Source: Phytoseiulus persimilis
Lineage: Eukaryota > Arthropoda > Arachnida > Mesostigmata > Phytoseiidae
NCBI GenBank assembly: GCA_037576195.1
Contig: CM075103.1
Coordinates: 13,268,001 to 13,332,000 of the forward strand
Reading direction: 5' to 3'
DNA length: 64,000 nt
Position 1 is the stretch's first letter. Every line of letters starts with the position of its first letter. The notes below the pieces were generated by a model. The model was not told the DNA's origin, did not search any database, and saw nothing but the letters and a program-made list of their open reading frames with translations. Shown here one piece after another: positions 1 to 13,400 of the stretch. The position numbers were made by a program, and so were the translations under genes.

Positions 1-3000
1 ACATTATTCTTGCCATAAATACACGGCTCGTCCCGTACTATGTTTCTCGCTCCTTACTGGGCAGTCTTGAGCTGCGGCACTCCACGTTCTCTGAGACTTT
101 TTATTTTTTCCTCCGAAATCTAAAAACCCGATTTTTCGGTGGGCGGGGAAACCCGTGATGAGTGTTGCGCTTCTTCTGTTCTGCTAAATGACGAGTTACA
201 ACGCTTGCCGGCTATTCACCGGAAATGTTTCAAATCTACATCGCTGTGCTCCTTGTACGTGGGTCGAAACTGATCTGCCAAAGGGTAAGAGAACAGGGGG
301 GAAGTCGACAGAACGACCGGACACAAGTCTCGAGTCTCTGGTGAGTGTCACGGACAGCATCGACGGAAGAGGAATTCACCGGAAGATGAGATCGTCTTCC
401 GATTTTTCGGAATCGCAGCTCGACTTCGGACTGCTCCATGAAGTGTCTGGAATCCGCCTTAATCAGGCGAGGCGACTGTGGACTCTTATGAGTTTTTCGA
501 CACCAATCAAGAACCTCGGATGTCGTCTCGAGAGCTCTGCGGACACTTCAAACATTCTTCAGATCGGAATGACCGACCTTTAGGGGGGATCGCGAGAAGA
601 AATGGCGACAAAGAAATTTTTCGGCGGCTCCGCTCTCGGACCCAAGATCTAATTATGTTTGAGACGTGTTCCGCTCCAAGTTGCTTCATTTTCTCGATTT
701 TCTTCTTCTGTTTTCCTCTTTTACACGAAGCGATGTTGGCGGGCCGGCCTTTCTGCTAAGCAGCTAGTGTGAAATAGCTGAAGAATGTTTCCTGCAGCGC
801 TCCGTGCTCCGCCAGAAGCCCTGTCTGTGACGTCCGCTCATTCCAGCTACGAGAAGACGGGCCACTGCACGGAACCTCAACTTGAACTTGGACGTCAGCC
901 CGTCCGTTCTTTCACTCGTTCATCTGAGCGGTAGGAAGTTGCTGTGTTCATCCAGCATGAAATTCTGGGCCGGTGCTAAAGCATCTTAGCACCGACGGCC
1001 GCGTGGGAGATTTCACGTCTAGGCTTCGTATCTTACGTAAGACGTGCGAGCACACGCTGAGACACTCATACACACGGCCCCTTGCATCAGCAAACAATGC
1101 GACGGACGCAGAAAACTTTGCAGACAAATAGAACGCTGACCGACCGACCGGATCTTAGATACAAAACGGCTCAGGGAATCTTCGAACTTTCAGGAGCGCG
1201 TCGGTGCCCGAGCCTCCTGTGTGTCGAGTGCGGAAGTTGTGAGATGGGTATCGGATTGAGAATCTCGTCTTCCACGCGAAAAGTTGCTACCGGTGAGGGG
1301 GCATTTCGCGAGACGCTCGACATAGCAGCACAAACCATCAGCGGGAATCATCAGCTTCGACGCCAGCTTTTCTCTCCCGATCACAATGAGGCAATGGATT
1401 ATTCCTCGATCGAGTGATTTATGTAGATCGGCGGCGAGCTCGCACCGAATTTTCACTCCCCAGATTGAATCAGCAAGGCCATAAATCGATCAGTTCACTC
1501 GTTAATGGAGAAATGTGGCCGACGTGCGACAGACGCCATCCACCTGCTGCCGGATCGCAGCGGCGGGAGGAAGAGGTGATCGCGTTCTTTTCTCTCGTTG
1601 AAGCCTCCTGTTTCGTCTGAAAGATCGCCCTGAAATCTATTATTTGTCCGACGCGTCGTTGCTGAACGCACCGTTGGTTTTGAAGGGCACCCATAGATCT
1701 TCTTCGAGCTAAACGAGGCTTTTTATTTATTCCTCCGCTCGGTGTTTTTGCGTTGCTCTGTGTGCTTTGCTCCTTCGCTGCCCTGTCCGACTGAGAACCC
1801 ATTCGCTCGATCTTGTGGTTCAGTCGTCAGAAGACGATCTTTTCTCCTGCTAGTATCCGTCGGCACACATCGGAGAACGGGCAAAAACGTTTTTCCGAAA
1901 CACGTCGCATCGCGTAGAGTTTGTACGGCACGGGCTTTTCTGGATCGCCCACAAAGCGACTTTTTCCGGAGGAATCGGAACCGAACCTCGGATCGAGCCG
2001 TTCCTAGGGCTCGTGCCAGTCCATCGTTTGCGAGTCGGAGTTTTTGCCAAACGGCTCCGCAGAAGCGGAGTTTTGAAGTAGCGAACCAAATGAATAGAAC
2101 GTTGGAATCAATGGGCCGTTCAACGGATGCCCGGGGTCGGGTTTTCGCATCACCTGAGGTTCCGTGCGAGAACGCGGCGTCAGAAGTCGAGAAATTCCTG
2201 ATGACGTGATAATCTGGATAAACCTCGGCGGCCGGATACCTCAAAGATCGAAGATGTTTCTCCGGATCCAATAAACGACTGATAGGTGGGTCGCGAAATC
2301 GATCAAACCAGATTGTCTTGGAGCCTTCGAGCCGTACGTCATGTACGGGCCTGTCGGGACGAGCTTCGCGGACTCGATTTGATCATCCGCTTTGGGCTGA
2401 GCCGACGTTTCCCTACTCGGGTCTCGTCGGATACTTCTGTTTTTAATTTTCAGAAGAATAGGGCCGTGCACCTGCGTCGTTCCTTGCCTCTTTTTTTCGC
2501 CCGTTGTTTTTCCGTTCCTCAGTTGAGCTTCATCTACCACCCAGGAGCAACGTTAGCTTGCCAGACTCAAACAAGCCCCGACGTCCAGCAAAGCTGAGAA
2601 AAATAGCTCAAGACGACTCCGGCACCAGCGGACAGAAGAAAGCGAGGCAGGAGATGCTTTCGACGATGGCGGTTAATTTTGAAAATTTGTCCAAGTGAGC
2701 CGGCACGACCACCCGGTCGGTCATCCGATGCGCGGCGACGAACGGAGAGGATCAGCAAACACAAGAAGTACCGAAGCCGATTGGACGATGATGAGATCAT
2801 CATCATTGACATCATTCTATCATCTTCGTCTTGTGATCTGTTTTCGGCGTTCTTCTATTTTTTCCGCTTATCTCCACTCGACGATCCGCGGAAACGGAGC
2901 GGCGCACTTCGTCAATCGGGGGTGGAGGATGATCCTTAACTCGACGTTCGCGGCCCCTCGCGGATCGGCCGAGAAACGCTGTAGATAATGCAAGTTCGAA

Positions 3001-3767
3001 GTTCCTCAGCGGAAGAGAAATCCGAGAGATTCAAGAGAGATATCTTTCTCGACAGCCGATGAAGATTTACGAGGCTTGAATGACAATGAAAGATCGGCCG
3101 GGGCTTCTCATTTAAACACCGTTAGATTGGCAGATTGATTGCTGGGTAGATAGTGTATAGTAAGGTAGGTAATGACGGATCGGAACATGGCTGCGTACAA
3201 AGCTGAGCCGGCGCCATTTTTCTTCTGTGCTGCATCCGCCGAAGTTCGCTCTCAGACTTCGTCCACAATGCAAGGACAAAGAGAATCTTTATCGCGGGCT
3301 TTCGATCGCAGGGCCCACGCCCCTTTTCGATACGGCTCAATAACATGAATGATTCCGTATCTTGACGAGCGATCACAATTTCGAGCTTTCGAGTTATTTT
3401 TCGTCGCTTGATTCGCGATTTCCATCATAAGAATTCCGAGGAATTCTGCAACCATGGCCGTTGCGCTCCAAATATGAGAATTCTGTGAATGGGCATGATC
3501 CTGTCGTTGGGCGCGACACCACAGAACCACAGTGAGGTTACCAAAGAGATGTGTCAGAGCATTCTCAGGTTGGACGCCCCGTCAATAAGCCATATTCCAT
3601 CAATGGAACTCGCGAATTCACCCGTTAAGCCACAATCAGCATTTATCCGACCATCTGACAGGATGGATGGATCTCGATGCTGAAGCTAACAAGGGCGCAC
3701 CACCTGAACTTCCAAGTTCTGGAGTTACAGCGGGATCTCCTTGCAGCGATTCACAAGTTTATGGATA
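1..3767. other. No supported gene; small hairpin and trinucleotide-rich patch
   Basis: Open frames here are short, overlap on both strands and lack convincing splice-site pairs. A perfect 9-bp inverted repeat (CGGTGCTAA, 6-base loop) lies at 971-994, and a second short hairpin, CTCCGC/GCGGAG, at about 2055-2070. A GAT/CAT-rich patch is at about 2785-2830. If the minus-strand gene ends near 3.77 kb, this is its 3' flank. Confidence 0.4.
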
Positions 3768-3828
3768 TCATCCGTGACAAATAGATGATGTCTGAGCTGT
3801 CGCGGTCTTTTCATCGAATACCGGTCTC
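3768..3828 (-). CDS. Possible terminal exon of the large proline/serine-rich gene
   Basis: After a GTGCACACAAG acceptor on the minus strand, one base completes the split codon from the 4024-4418 exon (Ser). Nineteen further codons follow, RPVFDEKTATAQTSSICHG, then TGA. The phase is right and the tail is hydrophilic, but the acceptor has a poor pyrimidine tract and several other AGs are available in the 195-base intron. Another frame through the same bases also reads to a stop at 3725. I see no AATAAA close downstream. Confidence 0.25.
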
Positions 3829-4023
3829 CTTGTGTGCACGAATGCCTCCAGCCACGGGCTCCACAGGCCGACCGACCTCCGCAACCCGAAATCCACGCCA
3901 CGTGCCGGTGAGCCAGTGCCGTGCATGACGCCGGGAACGGAGTGAGAAAAATGATCACGATTTGAACTTTCCCATGGAGGAAAACTCAACTTGAAGAGGT
4001 TTTCGGCGTGGGGTCGATCTCAC

Positions 4024-4418
4024 GAAACTATCATCAAGCTGTCCTCCTCGATATCGGCACGCTCAGAAGTTTCCAGGATCTGTTCTCGGTCCGTGCAGTG
4101 TACGACGTCTGAGGACGATGAACCAGTGCAGTTCAAGCTGCTGGTAAGGACCAGTGGTCTTCGAAACCGGTGCTGTCCACTCGGCTCGGACGCTACCGTG
4201 GGAAGCGACCGAACCAGCAGCAGGGCGTCAGTGGTGGCGGCAGAAGCTTTCAGATAGAAGTCCGAACGATAGAGAGGAGGGCTCGGAGCGACGCTAACGA
4301 GCGTCGTTTCGTTTCGCAGCGGACTCACCGACGAGTTTCGTTTACGATTTCGTAGTTTATCGTAAAGGGCGCGACGAGAGCCGCAGGTGCCCTGTGCTTC
4401 TCTCAGTCTGCGAACTAC
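4024..4418 (-). CDS. Probable 3'-proximal exon of the large proline/serine-rich gene
   Basis: A GGTGCAG acceptor above 4418 and a TTTC/GTGAGA donor below 4024 bound a 395-nt stretch that is open for 131 codons on the minus strand. It starts in phase 0, matching the end of the 9083-9228 exon, and leaves two bases. The start is basic (VVRRLREAQGTCGSRRALYD), the middle is Ser/Leu-rich, and the end is acidic (SERADIEEDSLMIV). An internal GTGAGT lies at about 4323-4328, so a shorter 90-nt form ending at 4329 is possible. Plus-strand splice-like sites also occur here but give less protein-like sequence. No domain is recognised. Confidence 0.45.
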
Positions 4419-7400
4419 CTGCACCAAGTCTCCTCGTGGTTAACCAAGCTCCCGGCGTGACTCAGGGGGAGAAAATGGAGGAAAACACAAAAAGCGGAAA
4501 GAACTCAGAATAGAAGAAACCGCCGGTGCTGAGCTGGGCCTGGCATCATCTTCGCTTGTTCGTTACTCGTCCGCCTACAACAAGCACCGGACAGATTCAG
4601 GCTTGCTTCCAGCCAACCCACGACCTGCTTCGATAGCCGCGAGGAGTGGCGGGATTTCTCGTTTCCTCTGACGTTTAGTGACAAATCTTCTTCCGCCATC
4701 GCGTTCAATCCATCATCGCAAGCAAGAACAAAGAAGAAAATTGTGGTTCCCTCGTCCGATCTATTCCCTTCGATTCGACGAGTTGTTTTATTCTCAGCTC
4801 CGCTTTGCCGTGAGCTTTTCAGAAGATCTCTCTAGAGTCGGGAGACTTGCTGGCAGCATGCCCCGAGTCTCGTCGCGATTCGAATCCGAACGATGAGATC
4901 GAGTCGAAGACTTTTTGGATTTGATCTTCTCTTCTTCAGAGTAATGTGGAGGATTCGGTGAGTTTTGCTTCCCAGAAACTTCTAGAAACACTCCGAGTGG
5001 CCGCTCGGCTCCTTGTCCACGATAATCCCCACATCGCATCGACTTCTGTGCTCTCGTCGAGCCCTCGGTTCCCGCGGTGAATGTTTAGTATGGCCCAAAA
5101 ACGTCAAACAGTCGAGAACAGTGCACCCATTGAGACCACCAGAACACTTGTCTGTCTGGCTTCCCATGATACGAAGAGACAACAACAACGACGACGACGA
5201 CAAAAGCCACCGCCACTAGAGACAGACAATGATCTCAATAGTGCCCACAGACGGAACAGGGTCGGTCAGCGGAAAACCGCTGCCGCGACCGCTATCGCCG
5301 TCATCGTCGTCGCTGAAAACGACGTTGAATCTCTAGGCGCAGACGACGGTGGCGTGTGGCATCCAGACCACCGCGGTGACCACTTCTGCCGGACTGGAAC
5401 TACTGGATTCGCGGCTGCTAGAGCCGATACCAGTGACGATTTACGCGATACGAACGACTTGAATTACTCTGAACTCTTCAAAGAGTCGTAAAAGGCGCGG
5501 GGGGCCGAAGGGGAATTCAAACAAGTGGACCAATAGGGAGGAACCACGAAAACGAGTCCGACCGCGGCTAATGCCACGACGGATGTAATCATCAACTAAA
5601 CCTGCGGATGCGCCCCCTGCAGAGTCAGACGTATTCCAGATAGCATCCAAATGAATCAATCGAGCCACCGAGCGTTCATTCGACATCGATCGATTGGTCG
5701 CTTGATCGTTGCTCGCTTCAACTTCTGGAAACTGGGCGCGTACGTTCCCGTCCAACCGGAGCGGCGCTACGTCAGCGAGAACTGGGCAAACAACAATGAG
5801 CGGCCAGCGGTCGTGGAGCCAACACAGCGTCCACCCTTGCGTGCAGGACCCGTAGAAATCGGAAAAACGGTCAATCGTGGACGACCGATGGGATCTTGAG
5901 GAGGATCGGCACGTCAAGCAATATGCAGGGATCCATTCCTGCGATTCCATAATTTCTTCCACCTCTCCGCATTCCGATCCGCAGGAAATTCCCGCGACAC
6001 AAGCTCATCAGTTGGAGACACGAGCAAAACGAGGAACACAGCATGCGGGTGGCAGAGCTCTGCGAACCTAAACCGCTGGAACTCTGAACAACCGGTGCGA
6101 TGACCAAAACCCCGTCCGAAGTCACCGAGGAATCGCAACACACGGGAACGATTCTGCGGTGGAGAAAGCCAGCCAGTCAGCCACACACGAAGTCACGAAA
6201 ACGCGGCACGAAATAACGTCAAGAACATCTCAATCTAATAAGCGGCCTCAAAGGTCATTCGGTGTCTTGGCTCGTTCGAGTTGATCAGTCACACCACGAT
6301 CGGTGCGCGGACGGTGGTACGTTCGGCACTTCTGCAGCACCTGGCGAACGAGCCGGTGGTCTGCCTCGTCCTCCGTCGGTTGACTCGACTCATCATACAA
6401 GTCTGTCCTCAACCGAGCACTGCTTTCGAATTGTCATCGCTTGTGGCCTGCCACGTTGCCGCCGATTTCCTGTCGCGACCGTCTTGTTTTCGGGCTTCTT
6501 CTCCGAAAACCGGAGAGCTTGGAGATCCGGGATCGTTCATCGAATTCCATGCTTCCAGAATTCGAGGTCAAGTCATGACGCCGTTCTACTTAACGTTTAA
6601 AAGTCTCGAGAGTCGAACTCCTTGCGAGGTTTTCCTCACAGCACCACCCCATAAATATGAGCGAATGAACGTCGTGAACTGTCCGTATAGTTGGTATACT
6701 CGAACTATGAACCCCGATCATCGAAAATCGCCACTTTCACCATAGTTCACAGTTCTTACAGTTAGCAATCGGGGTTGCCGTGGCCATAATAAGCGATAAG
6801 TTGATCAAGGTTCGTGCAATCAAGTTCCATCAATCGAGACTTCTGATTTTCGAAGCTCGACCGAAGCGAGTGAAGCTCTCAATGTCACATAACGTTGCCG
6901 TGTGCGCTGCATCGCTTGTGTTCGAGAACGCTCGAGCAGGGCCTGGATTTCCTTCCAAATATTCAGGTGCAGAACAGCGGCGGAAAAAGGCTTGATACGT
7001 GCTTTACGCTCGAGGTCAAATCTAGGGAAACACCGGCAATCTTGACTGAGTCTTCTCCTGTCGTCCTCGTTTCGTTTTCCAACGAGCGCACCGTCGACGG
7101 TTGAGTGTTCTGTATCGCATGAACACATCTACGGCCACTCAGAGTCGGACAGAAAAGACTCTGTGATTGAAATCGAATAATGACCGACGAACAATACGGA
7201 AACAATGGGCATCCGACTGCGAATAATTTGATGAACCTTATCTGCTTGCGACAGGAAAACCATGGTGATCGTCGTTCCCGTCGCTTTCGTGGTGACGATA
7301 AGCATCGAGCCGCGATGTAATGATGATCGAAAGTGAGAGATGGAAACATTGCGGACTTGTTATGGGACTGATCCGCGGAGGAATCTGAGCGGTTCTCGAG

Positions 7401-9082
7401 ACGAGCGAGGGAGGGAGGGAGGGAGGACCTCCGAGCTAGGTAGATCCGCCCCACGCATTCAAACCGCTGACGGCGGCCCCGCGCACCTGATGGGGCAGAC
7501 AACGTAATTGACGTCTACGGGAACGATCTATGAGAGCGCTCAAGCACAGGAATTCTCCGTCGATCTCTCTTCGTCATTACCGTACAATGCTTCTCTCGGC
7601 CTGGCACCAGGTAAACCGGGGCTTCTCTAGAGAAACTTGGATGGAGAAAAAAACGCTCCAAACGAAATATAGCAGAAGAAGAATAAACCGACAGAGCTCG
7701 CCCCAACAAACCGCTCCTGGGCCAATCATATCTATTACGTATCAGCTCAAGTGACGCGGGGCGAATCCGGAGACGACGACCACGAACGACGAAAGGACTC
7801 CAGGGAACAAAAAAGAAGCAAATAGATGAAAAACGGAGAGAAACTCTAAGAAACTTTTCATTTTGAGATTTTTTCTCCTCTTTTGACCGAACGCTCGGGC
7901 TCCAGAAGGAGGACACCATTGAACAAAATATTTGAGCTGAATTCTACTTCTTCTCCAGCATTCGAAATGGACCTTTTCTCAAAATAAAGCTTTCAGGCGG
8001 ACGTTTAAAGAGTCCAAGAGAAGTTTCTGGCTCTTTTTGAAGAAGGATTTAGAGAATGAATCCCTGGTCAATTCCAAAACTCCCGGAAACAACTCGCTCA
8101 CTTTAAAAGAGTTGAAGAAGTCCATGCGGGGTGAAAGTCTCATGACTAACCGGATAGTAGCCATCAGAAGGGTCGTGACGGCTTTGCCGCTAAAAGTCGG
8201 GTGGAATTGTTCGTCGAAAGGAGCTGTGGTTCGATGACTTGGATTGACATATAGAAATAAGGGCAAAGGGGACGATTGAGCGCGAGCGCCGGGAGGTGAT
8301 CGTTTCATTCAAAGTTGCAACTACATGCAGACCTGCATCGCTGCTCCCGAATATTGTCCGCTTGGTTCCCTTTCTTCCCAGAATAGTTTCGCGAGCACAA
8401 GTCGGAATGTATCTCCCAGATCTCTGGTGGCCAGGCCGGAGAAATGAGGTGCGAAATGTTGAGCACACAGTCCTGGAAGCGGGACACGCAACGACGCGAA
8501 CAAATTCACTGCAACTCGCGCTGCGTTCGTTTTCAGGTCGCGTATCGAGCGGAAAAACGTGATCGCGCGTTGTCCATACCTAATGTAGGCTATTGCGATC
8601 AATTCAAACATTCCCGGGCGATTTGACGAACACGACATCGTCATTGGCTCGTCTGTCCCTTCCTGCGCGGATGCTTCGTCAAGCAGGGCACCAATGAAGG
8701 AAGATAGAAGAGAAAAACCGAAAAAACTGCGTTTTGCCTTCCTGGCGTGGCTGTTACCCTATCCGGTCAGGACTAGCCGGGACGACGACCACCGGGTGCG
8801 TTTTTTGACCATACAAAGTTTTTGTTGAGCAGACAGATTTTCTCACGCGTCCACAGCCGGGGAACCTCGAGTGGATTTCATTCTCGCAATCGAATCCAAC
8901 AGATCCTGTCAGAGTTTTTCCGACGAATCCGCTCAGAAGACGGATGCAGACAGAACTGTTCGATCGAGCCTCCGATCCGAAGTTCCGAGGTCTGAACCGA
9001 GATCTCTCCGACATCTGAACCTCGCCGGATTGATCACCGGCTTCTTCTTCGGTTTGTGGTAATCTCGGGTGTGAGCGCTTAC
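4419..9082. other. Presumed intron between the 9083-9228 and 4024-4418 exons
   Basis: No convincing coding sequence is seen. It holds an AAC/GAC-rich patch at 5178-5205, a (GAGG)5 run at 7407-7426, and a plus-strand pair of splice-like sites around 4940-4957 that would define an 18-nt microexon. Open frames of 100-180 codons occur on both strands, as expected by chance at this G+C content. Confidence 0.35.
7407..7426. repeat. (GAGG)5 simple repeat
   Basis: Five tandem copies of GAGG, uninterrupted. Confidence 0.9.
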
Positions 9083-9228
9083 CTGTTCTTTAACGCGTTC
9101 TGGCCGTTTGACGTCTCCCTGTGATCCCTTGCGGAACTTCCCTCTCGACTCCTTCGATGCGGGGGCAGCGATGAAGTTTGTTTGGCTCAGATACTTCTTC
9201 ACCCCCGTGCGTCGTGTTATTCGCGGGT
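9083..9228 (-). CDS. Probable internal exon of the large proline/serine-rich gene
   Basis: On the minus strand the acceptor ATGCTTCTTTTCCAG ends just above 9228 and the donor CAG/GTAAGC begins just below 9083. Both are close to consensus. The exon is 146 nt: two bases that complete the codon left by the 16760-18336 exon (giving Asp), then 48 open codons, ending in phase 0. The other two frames contain stops. The peptide is basic and includes GVKKYLSQTNFIAAPASK and KRPERVKEQ. Phase agreement supports joining it to the large exon across a 7.5-kb intron, but other exons could lie between. It could still be a chance pairing of splice-like sites. Confidence 0.5.
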
Positions 9229-10454
9229 CTGGAAAAGAAGCATCGTGTTTGAGTACCGTGGACGACAGCAAGACGATTCTCGACGCACAAGCTTTAATTA
9301 CTGCCTGATTGATTCGTCGTTGTTACTTCTTCTCTGCGCAATCGCGATTCACGTGGTTCTCGCTCTTGTCATCTTTCTGATGACCGTCGTGTTTCTGGAT
9401 GGTATGATTTTGGCTGCACCGAATAAATTAGATGTCGGGTATAAATGCAGACCAACGGGCCAGGCCTATGAATGGACGCGTTCGGAGCCAAACGCACAGC
9501 TGAATATTCCCAGTGATATATTTCGTCTCCGTTTACGGCTTTCGCCTCTCAGCCGCCTATCGACCCCGAAGCAGAAGTCGCCATGAACACCACCTTCATG
9601 ATGTTCGTCGTCGGAGACATGTTCGACAAATTAGCAACGCTCCAGAGCCCATTATCCGAGTCATTGATGAGCTCGAAATTAAACGGAATGATTCCATTCT
9701 AAATACATTCGGTCTGAAAGCGCTCCTAACCGCTCCTCGAGGGCTATAAACTCTTCGACGAATCGCGTTGTACAGCGTGCCTTCGGAAGAAGTGCCGGGC
9801 GTGCCTCGGAACAGGGTGCTCAACCCGTCTTCAGAAGTGGCCCTCGACATATCTTCGGAAGTCGGCTTCGAAAACTCATAAAGAGTGGCGTCCAGAAGTA
9901 CCCCGTGAAGTCTCCCCGCGGAAGAGGGCTCATCGGATGAAGAACTGTCGCGTTGAACCCAATGATGAAAACGTTTGCTCCAACTTGTGGGAAACGGCCC
10001 TCGCGAAACGATCGACTATTATTTCTTCGATGCCGGTATCAGGTTCTTCCTCTCTGGCGCTGTAGTTCAAGATTCTCTCGATTCTTGGTCACCTCGTGGC
10101 CAGGTCGCGGGGAGGCAACGACTGTGTCGCCGACTCCATCAAGATATTCGCGCATTACCGACCGGGAATCATAACAATAGCCGCACATCCTGTCCAGTTT
10201 TCCCACCACCCACGGTTCTCATGATCTCTTCTACGGCTTCTTGAACGCAGTGAAAGACGACTGAGCGAACTGAAAGACTCTCGCTCGAAAGGATAGACAT
10301 ATCGAGGTAAGCTTCAAGTAGCTGCTCGGTGAGAACTAGAGGAAGTGTGGGGCCTCCGCACTTGAGAAGGTGGTGGCGGCGGTGGTCTTCGCCGGCTTCG
10401 GTGCCTCATTTTGAGACGTTCAGAGAAGGCGTACGGCTGGTCAAGAACACATTA

Positions 10455-10469
10455 GCCGCCGCCGCCGCC
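10455..10469. repeat. (GCC)5 trinucleotide repeat
   Basis: Five uninterrupted GCC units on the plus strand. Confidence 0.9.
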
Positions 10470-13400
10470 CATCTGGGGAGGAGGGGGGTTTAGGATCTGA
10501 CAGGAAGCCTCAGCAGTGTAGCGAGCGACCGAAACAAGCTAGTGGATAGCCAGCCACCTGATGGTCTCTTGTCGTGATTGGGGCCTCGATTAGCTGATTG
10601 CCGACCAGATACAGCGACTCTGTTACGCGTCGCAACGAGGAGAATGAGAAACGCACATGCGAAACAGAACTTTGAGGAAGAAAAAGCGGTGCTGCCATCC
10701 GACTCGGAATCAGAGGAGGGCTCGGACCGCTATGGGCCGATGGCGAAACGCGGGCTCGCGAAAAACCGGTGTCCCAACCCGAAAGTTCCGCGCAGCGCTC
10801 ATCTCAACGAGGCTTCCTGTACACACGGGAAGAACAAAGTGGATTGAAACGATGACCACAGTTGTAACGGCTTGGTGTGACAGCTTTTTTTTCGTCGTTT
10901 GTATGACTGCCATCTATGTATGTCTGTCGGATGAAAGCGCTCGGTGTTCGGCTCAGGCAAATTCCTCGCATGGGCTCATGGTGCTCGGTCGTAAATGCAA
11001 CTACCCCGCTCCGAACACAAACGCACTCACTTCCGACGCAACAATCGAGCAGGGAACGGATAAGAAATAAAACGAAACAAAGCTTTGCGGTGCTCCAGGG
11101 ACAGATAATGAGCCGACGAACAAAGAGACACCCGACCATTCGGTAAATCACGGTTTTGAAAGTTTTGGAAGACTCGGAATGAATTTCGGGGACGAGTCGT
11201 CGAAAATGAGGGAAAAGAAGGAGCGTTTCCGCGAGCCGCATGGACGAAGGATTGCATGATCGTCGCGGCGCGCAATCTCGAGTCGGAACCCCACTCATGA
11301 GTATGAGCAGATGATCTCTACGAGAAAAAAACACGGCTCGGTTTCTTCGGAGAATTAGAGTTGCACGAGCAGCGAAGCGTACCGCAGCGACACTTTAGCT
11401 GAAAACTCGGCCTGGAACAGCTCAATCAGAATAAATTCTAAATTTTGTTCAGTCGGAGTCAATCGCAAGCGAAATGATTGAAGGGGGAGCGCGGAGGAAA
11501 CGAAGCGGTTGACTAGGAGAAAACTAGGCTTGGTCTTAAGACCCAAGCCCACCGCCCGCAATGGGATTTGCGAGGCGATAGGGAGTGTTTCTGAAGCAAT
11601 ACCGAAAGGTGATTCCGGGACACTTCTGAGGGCTGGCTGAGAGGTTCAGCCGGAAAACAAAAAGACTAGGAGAAAGATAGTCGGAGGACCCGGGCCAAAT
11701 AATCCACGCGAAACACTTAGTTTAAATGGCAATGTATCATCGACGGCCCACGCACACGACGCACGGTAATTGTTAACGAGTTATCTCAGAGTCAATACCG
11801 CCGTCGAATGAAGGGGACCGCTGCGCCGGCGGTTGTTGTTGTTGTGGCCGCTGATGGTCTTGTTGCCGTGCTGAGCAATTTACTGCTTGCAATGCTGCAA
11901 ATCTCTGACGCCTCGCAGCGGTTCAGATTTATATTTTCTGATAGTTATCGTTTGCTTTCACCGAACGAACTGTAATTACGAGCTGCGATAGATGACTGTA
12001 TTCGGCAAAAGGTCCGATCTGGGTGCCCGGAACCGAAAGAAACGGGTTTCGGCGTTTCTACCGAAAACCATGCGTTTTCCTTCGCGAGCTCCCAGTGTAG
12101 AAACAGCAATTATTGGTTCTGGGGAAGGTCGCGCCAAAGCGACAGTCGAGCGGTCAGTGTGCGACGATCAATCGATGGCGGTCAAGGGTTATTCGGCGCC
12201 GATTTTCGTGCCCCTCCCACATTCGGCTGCTGGACCACTTCCCGAGGGGATTTGAATGAATGCTGAGTTTCTAACTCAAACCGATTTCAGAATCGACCTC
12301 TCTCGCGCGAACCAGCGTGCGAGTGTGTTTGTTTCTACGTCGTCCGGCAAGGGGAGCGTATATGAGTTATGTCCCTTTGTGGATGCCACTCCCAGACGAT
12401 GCTTCGGGCCAAGCCTTCCCCAGCAAGCCTCAGGCTTCGAACTGAAGAGGCTCCCTTTGGCGCTCGCTGTTAGTCCAATTGCAGTTTGTACACCGACTCT
12501 TCCGATCGAACCATCCGTCAGTCAGCTCGTGAAAGGAGTGCGTCGCGACCCTCAACCCTTTTCACGAAAGGGAGCAACGAGCAAGGGACGAGCGCTGCTA
12601 CCATTGTGTACCAAGAGCACGCTCCAAAGCATAACTCAACAACATAAACGACGAAACGAAGGGCTCTGATAGGAATCTGCGAGGTCCGGAGTGGAGCTAG
12701 CGAGCATGAGACGAGAGTTGAGCGAGCGAACGAGCGGCATTAAACATTTACAGAGGGCAAAGCCTTCGATAATGACGACTTTTTTAATGCAAGGGATTAA
12801 CTTTGCTCTTTTCTCATTGTTTTATTCCGCTTCTTCCTCCGAGACGTGTCGCTCGTTTTTGGAACCATCTTCGTGGAGCCTTCTCCCAGCATCCGATGAT
12901 CGATCCAAAATGAACCTCGACTGCAGAACTCAGGTTCCCGAACGAGGAATATCGCTTCAACTTGGAAGCGAATTTCTCTCACTCTCGATCGTTGGAGAGC
13001 CGTCCAGTGTTCGGGAAGAGTGCTACATTCGGTCTCTGAAAGTTCGGTTCCCCGATCCGACGCGCTCTTTCTTCAAAAAAATGCGAGAACTTCTTCAAAC
13101 TTCATGGGATCGAACTCACTGTATTTCACAGCTGCTTCGGAAAGGAGTTCCCCATTGCGAGCAAGGATGCTCAAAGAGGGGATCAGAAAAATGGTTGACG
13201 CGAGAGAATCAGTGTCAGGTGGGGAAATATATGAACACCGAGTCGTAACCTTCGTCAGAGTCTTCGCATAATGTTCACTTGGTCCGAACAGAAGTCTCGT
13301 CTATTCTGAATAATATTGGTGTTATCACGAACGAATGCCAGGGCATTGAGCCAGTGAAATAAAACCGTTGAGGACAGACCGTTGTTCAGACTTTTTTTTT

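Noticed and set aside
188..583. 131-codon plus-strand frame with an internal GTGAGT
   Set aside because: No acceptor of quality, no protein-like pattern, and overlapping frames on the other strand.
9770..9935. CTTCGGAAGT-like words repeated four times
   Set aside because: Spacing is irregular and units diverge, so I could not support a tandem repeat.
10250..10305. Segment between a superb acceptor and GTAAGC donor, plus strand
   Set aside because: All three frames contain stops, so it cannot be a coding exon.
12691..13248. 185-codon plus-strand frame with a hydrophobic patch after an internal Met
   Set aside because: Length is within chance for this window and no splice or homology support was found.
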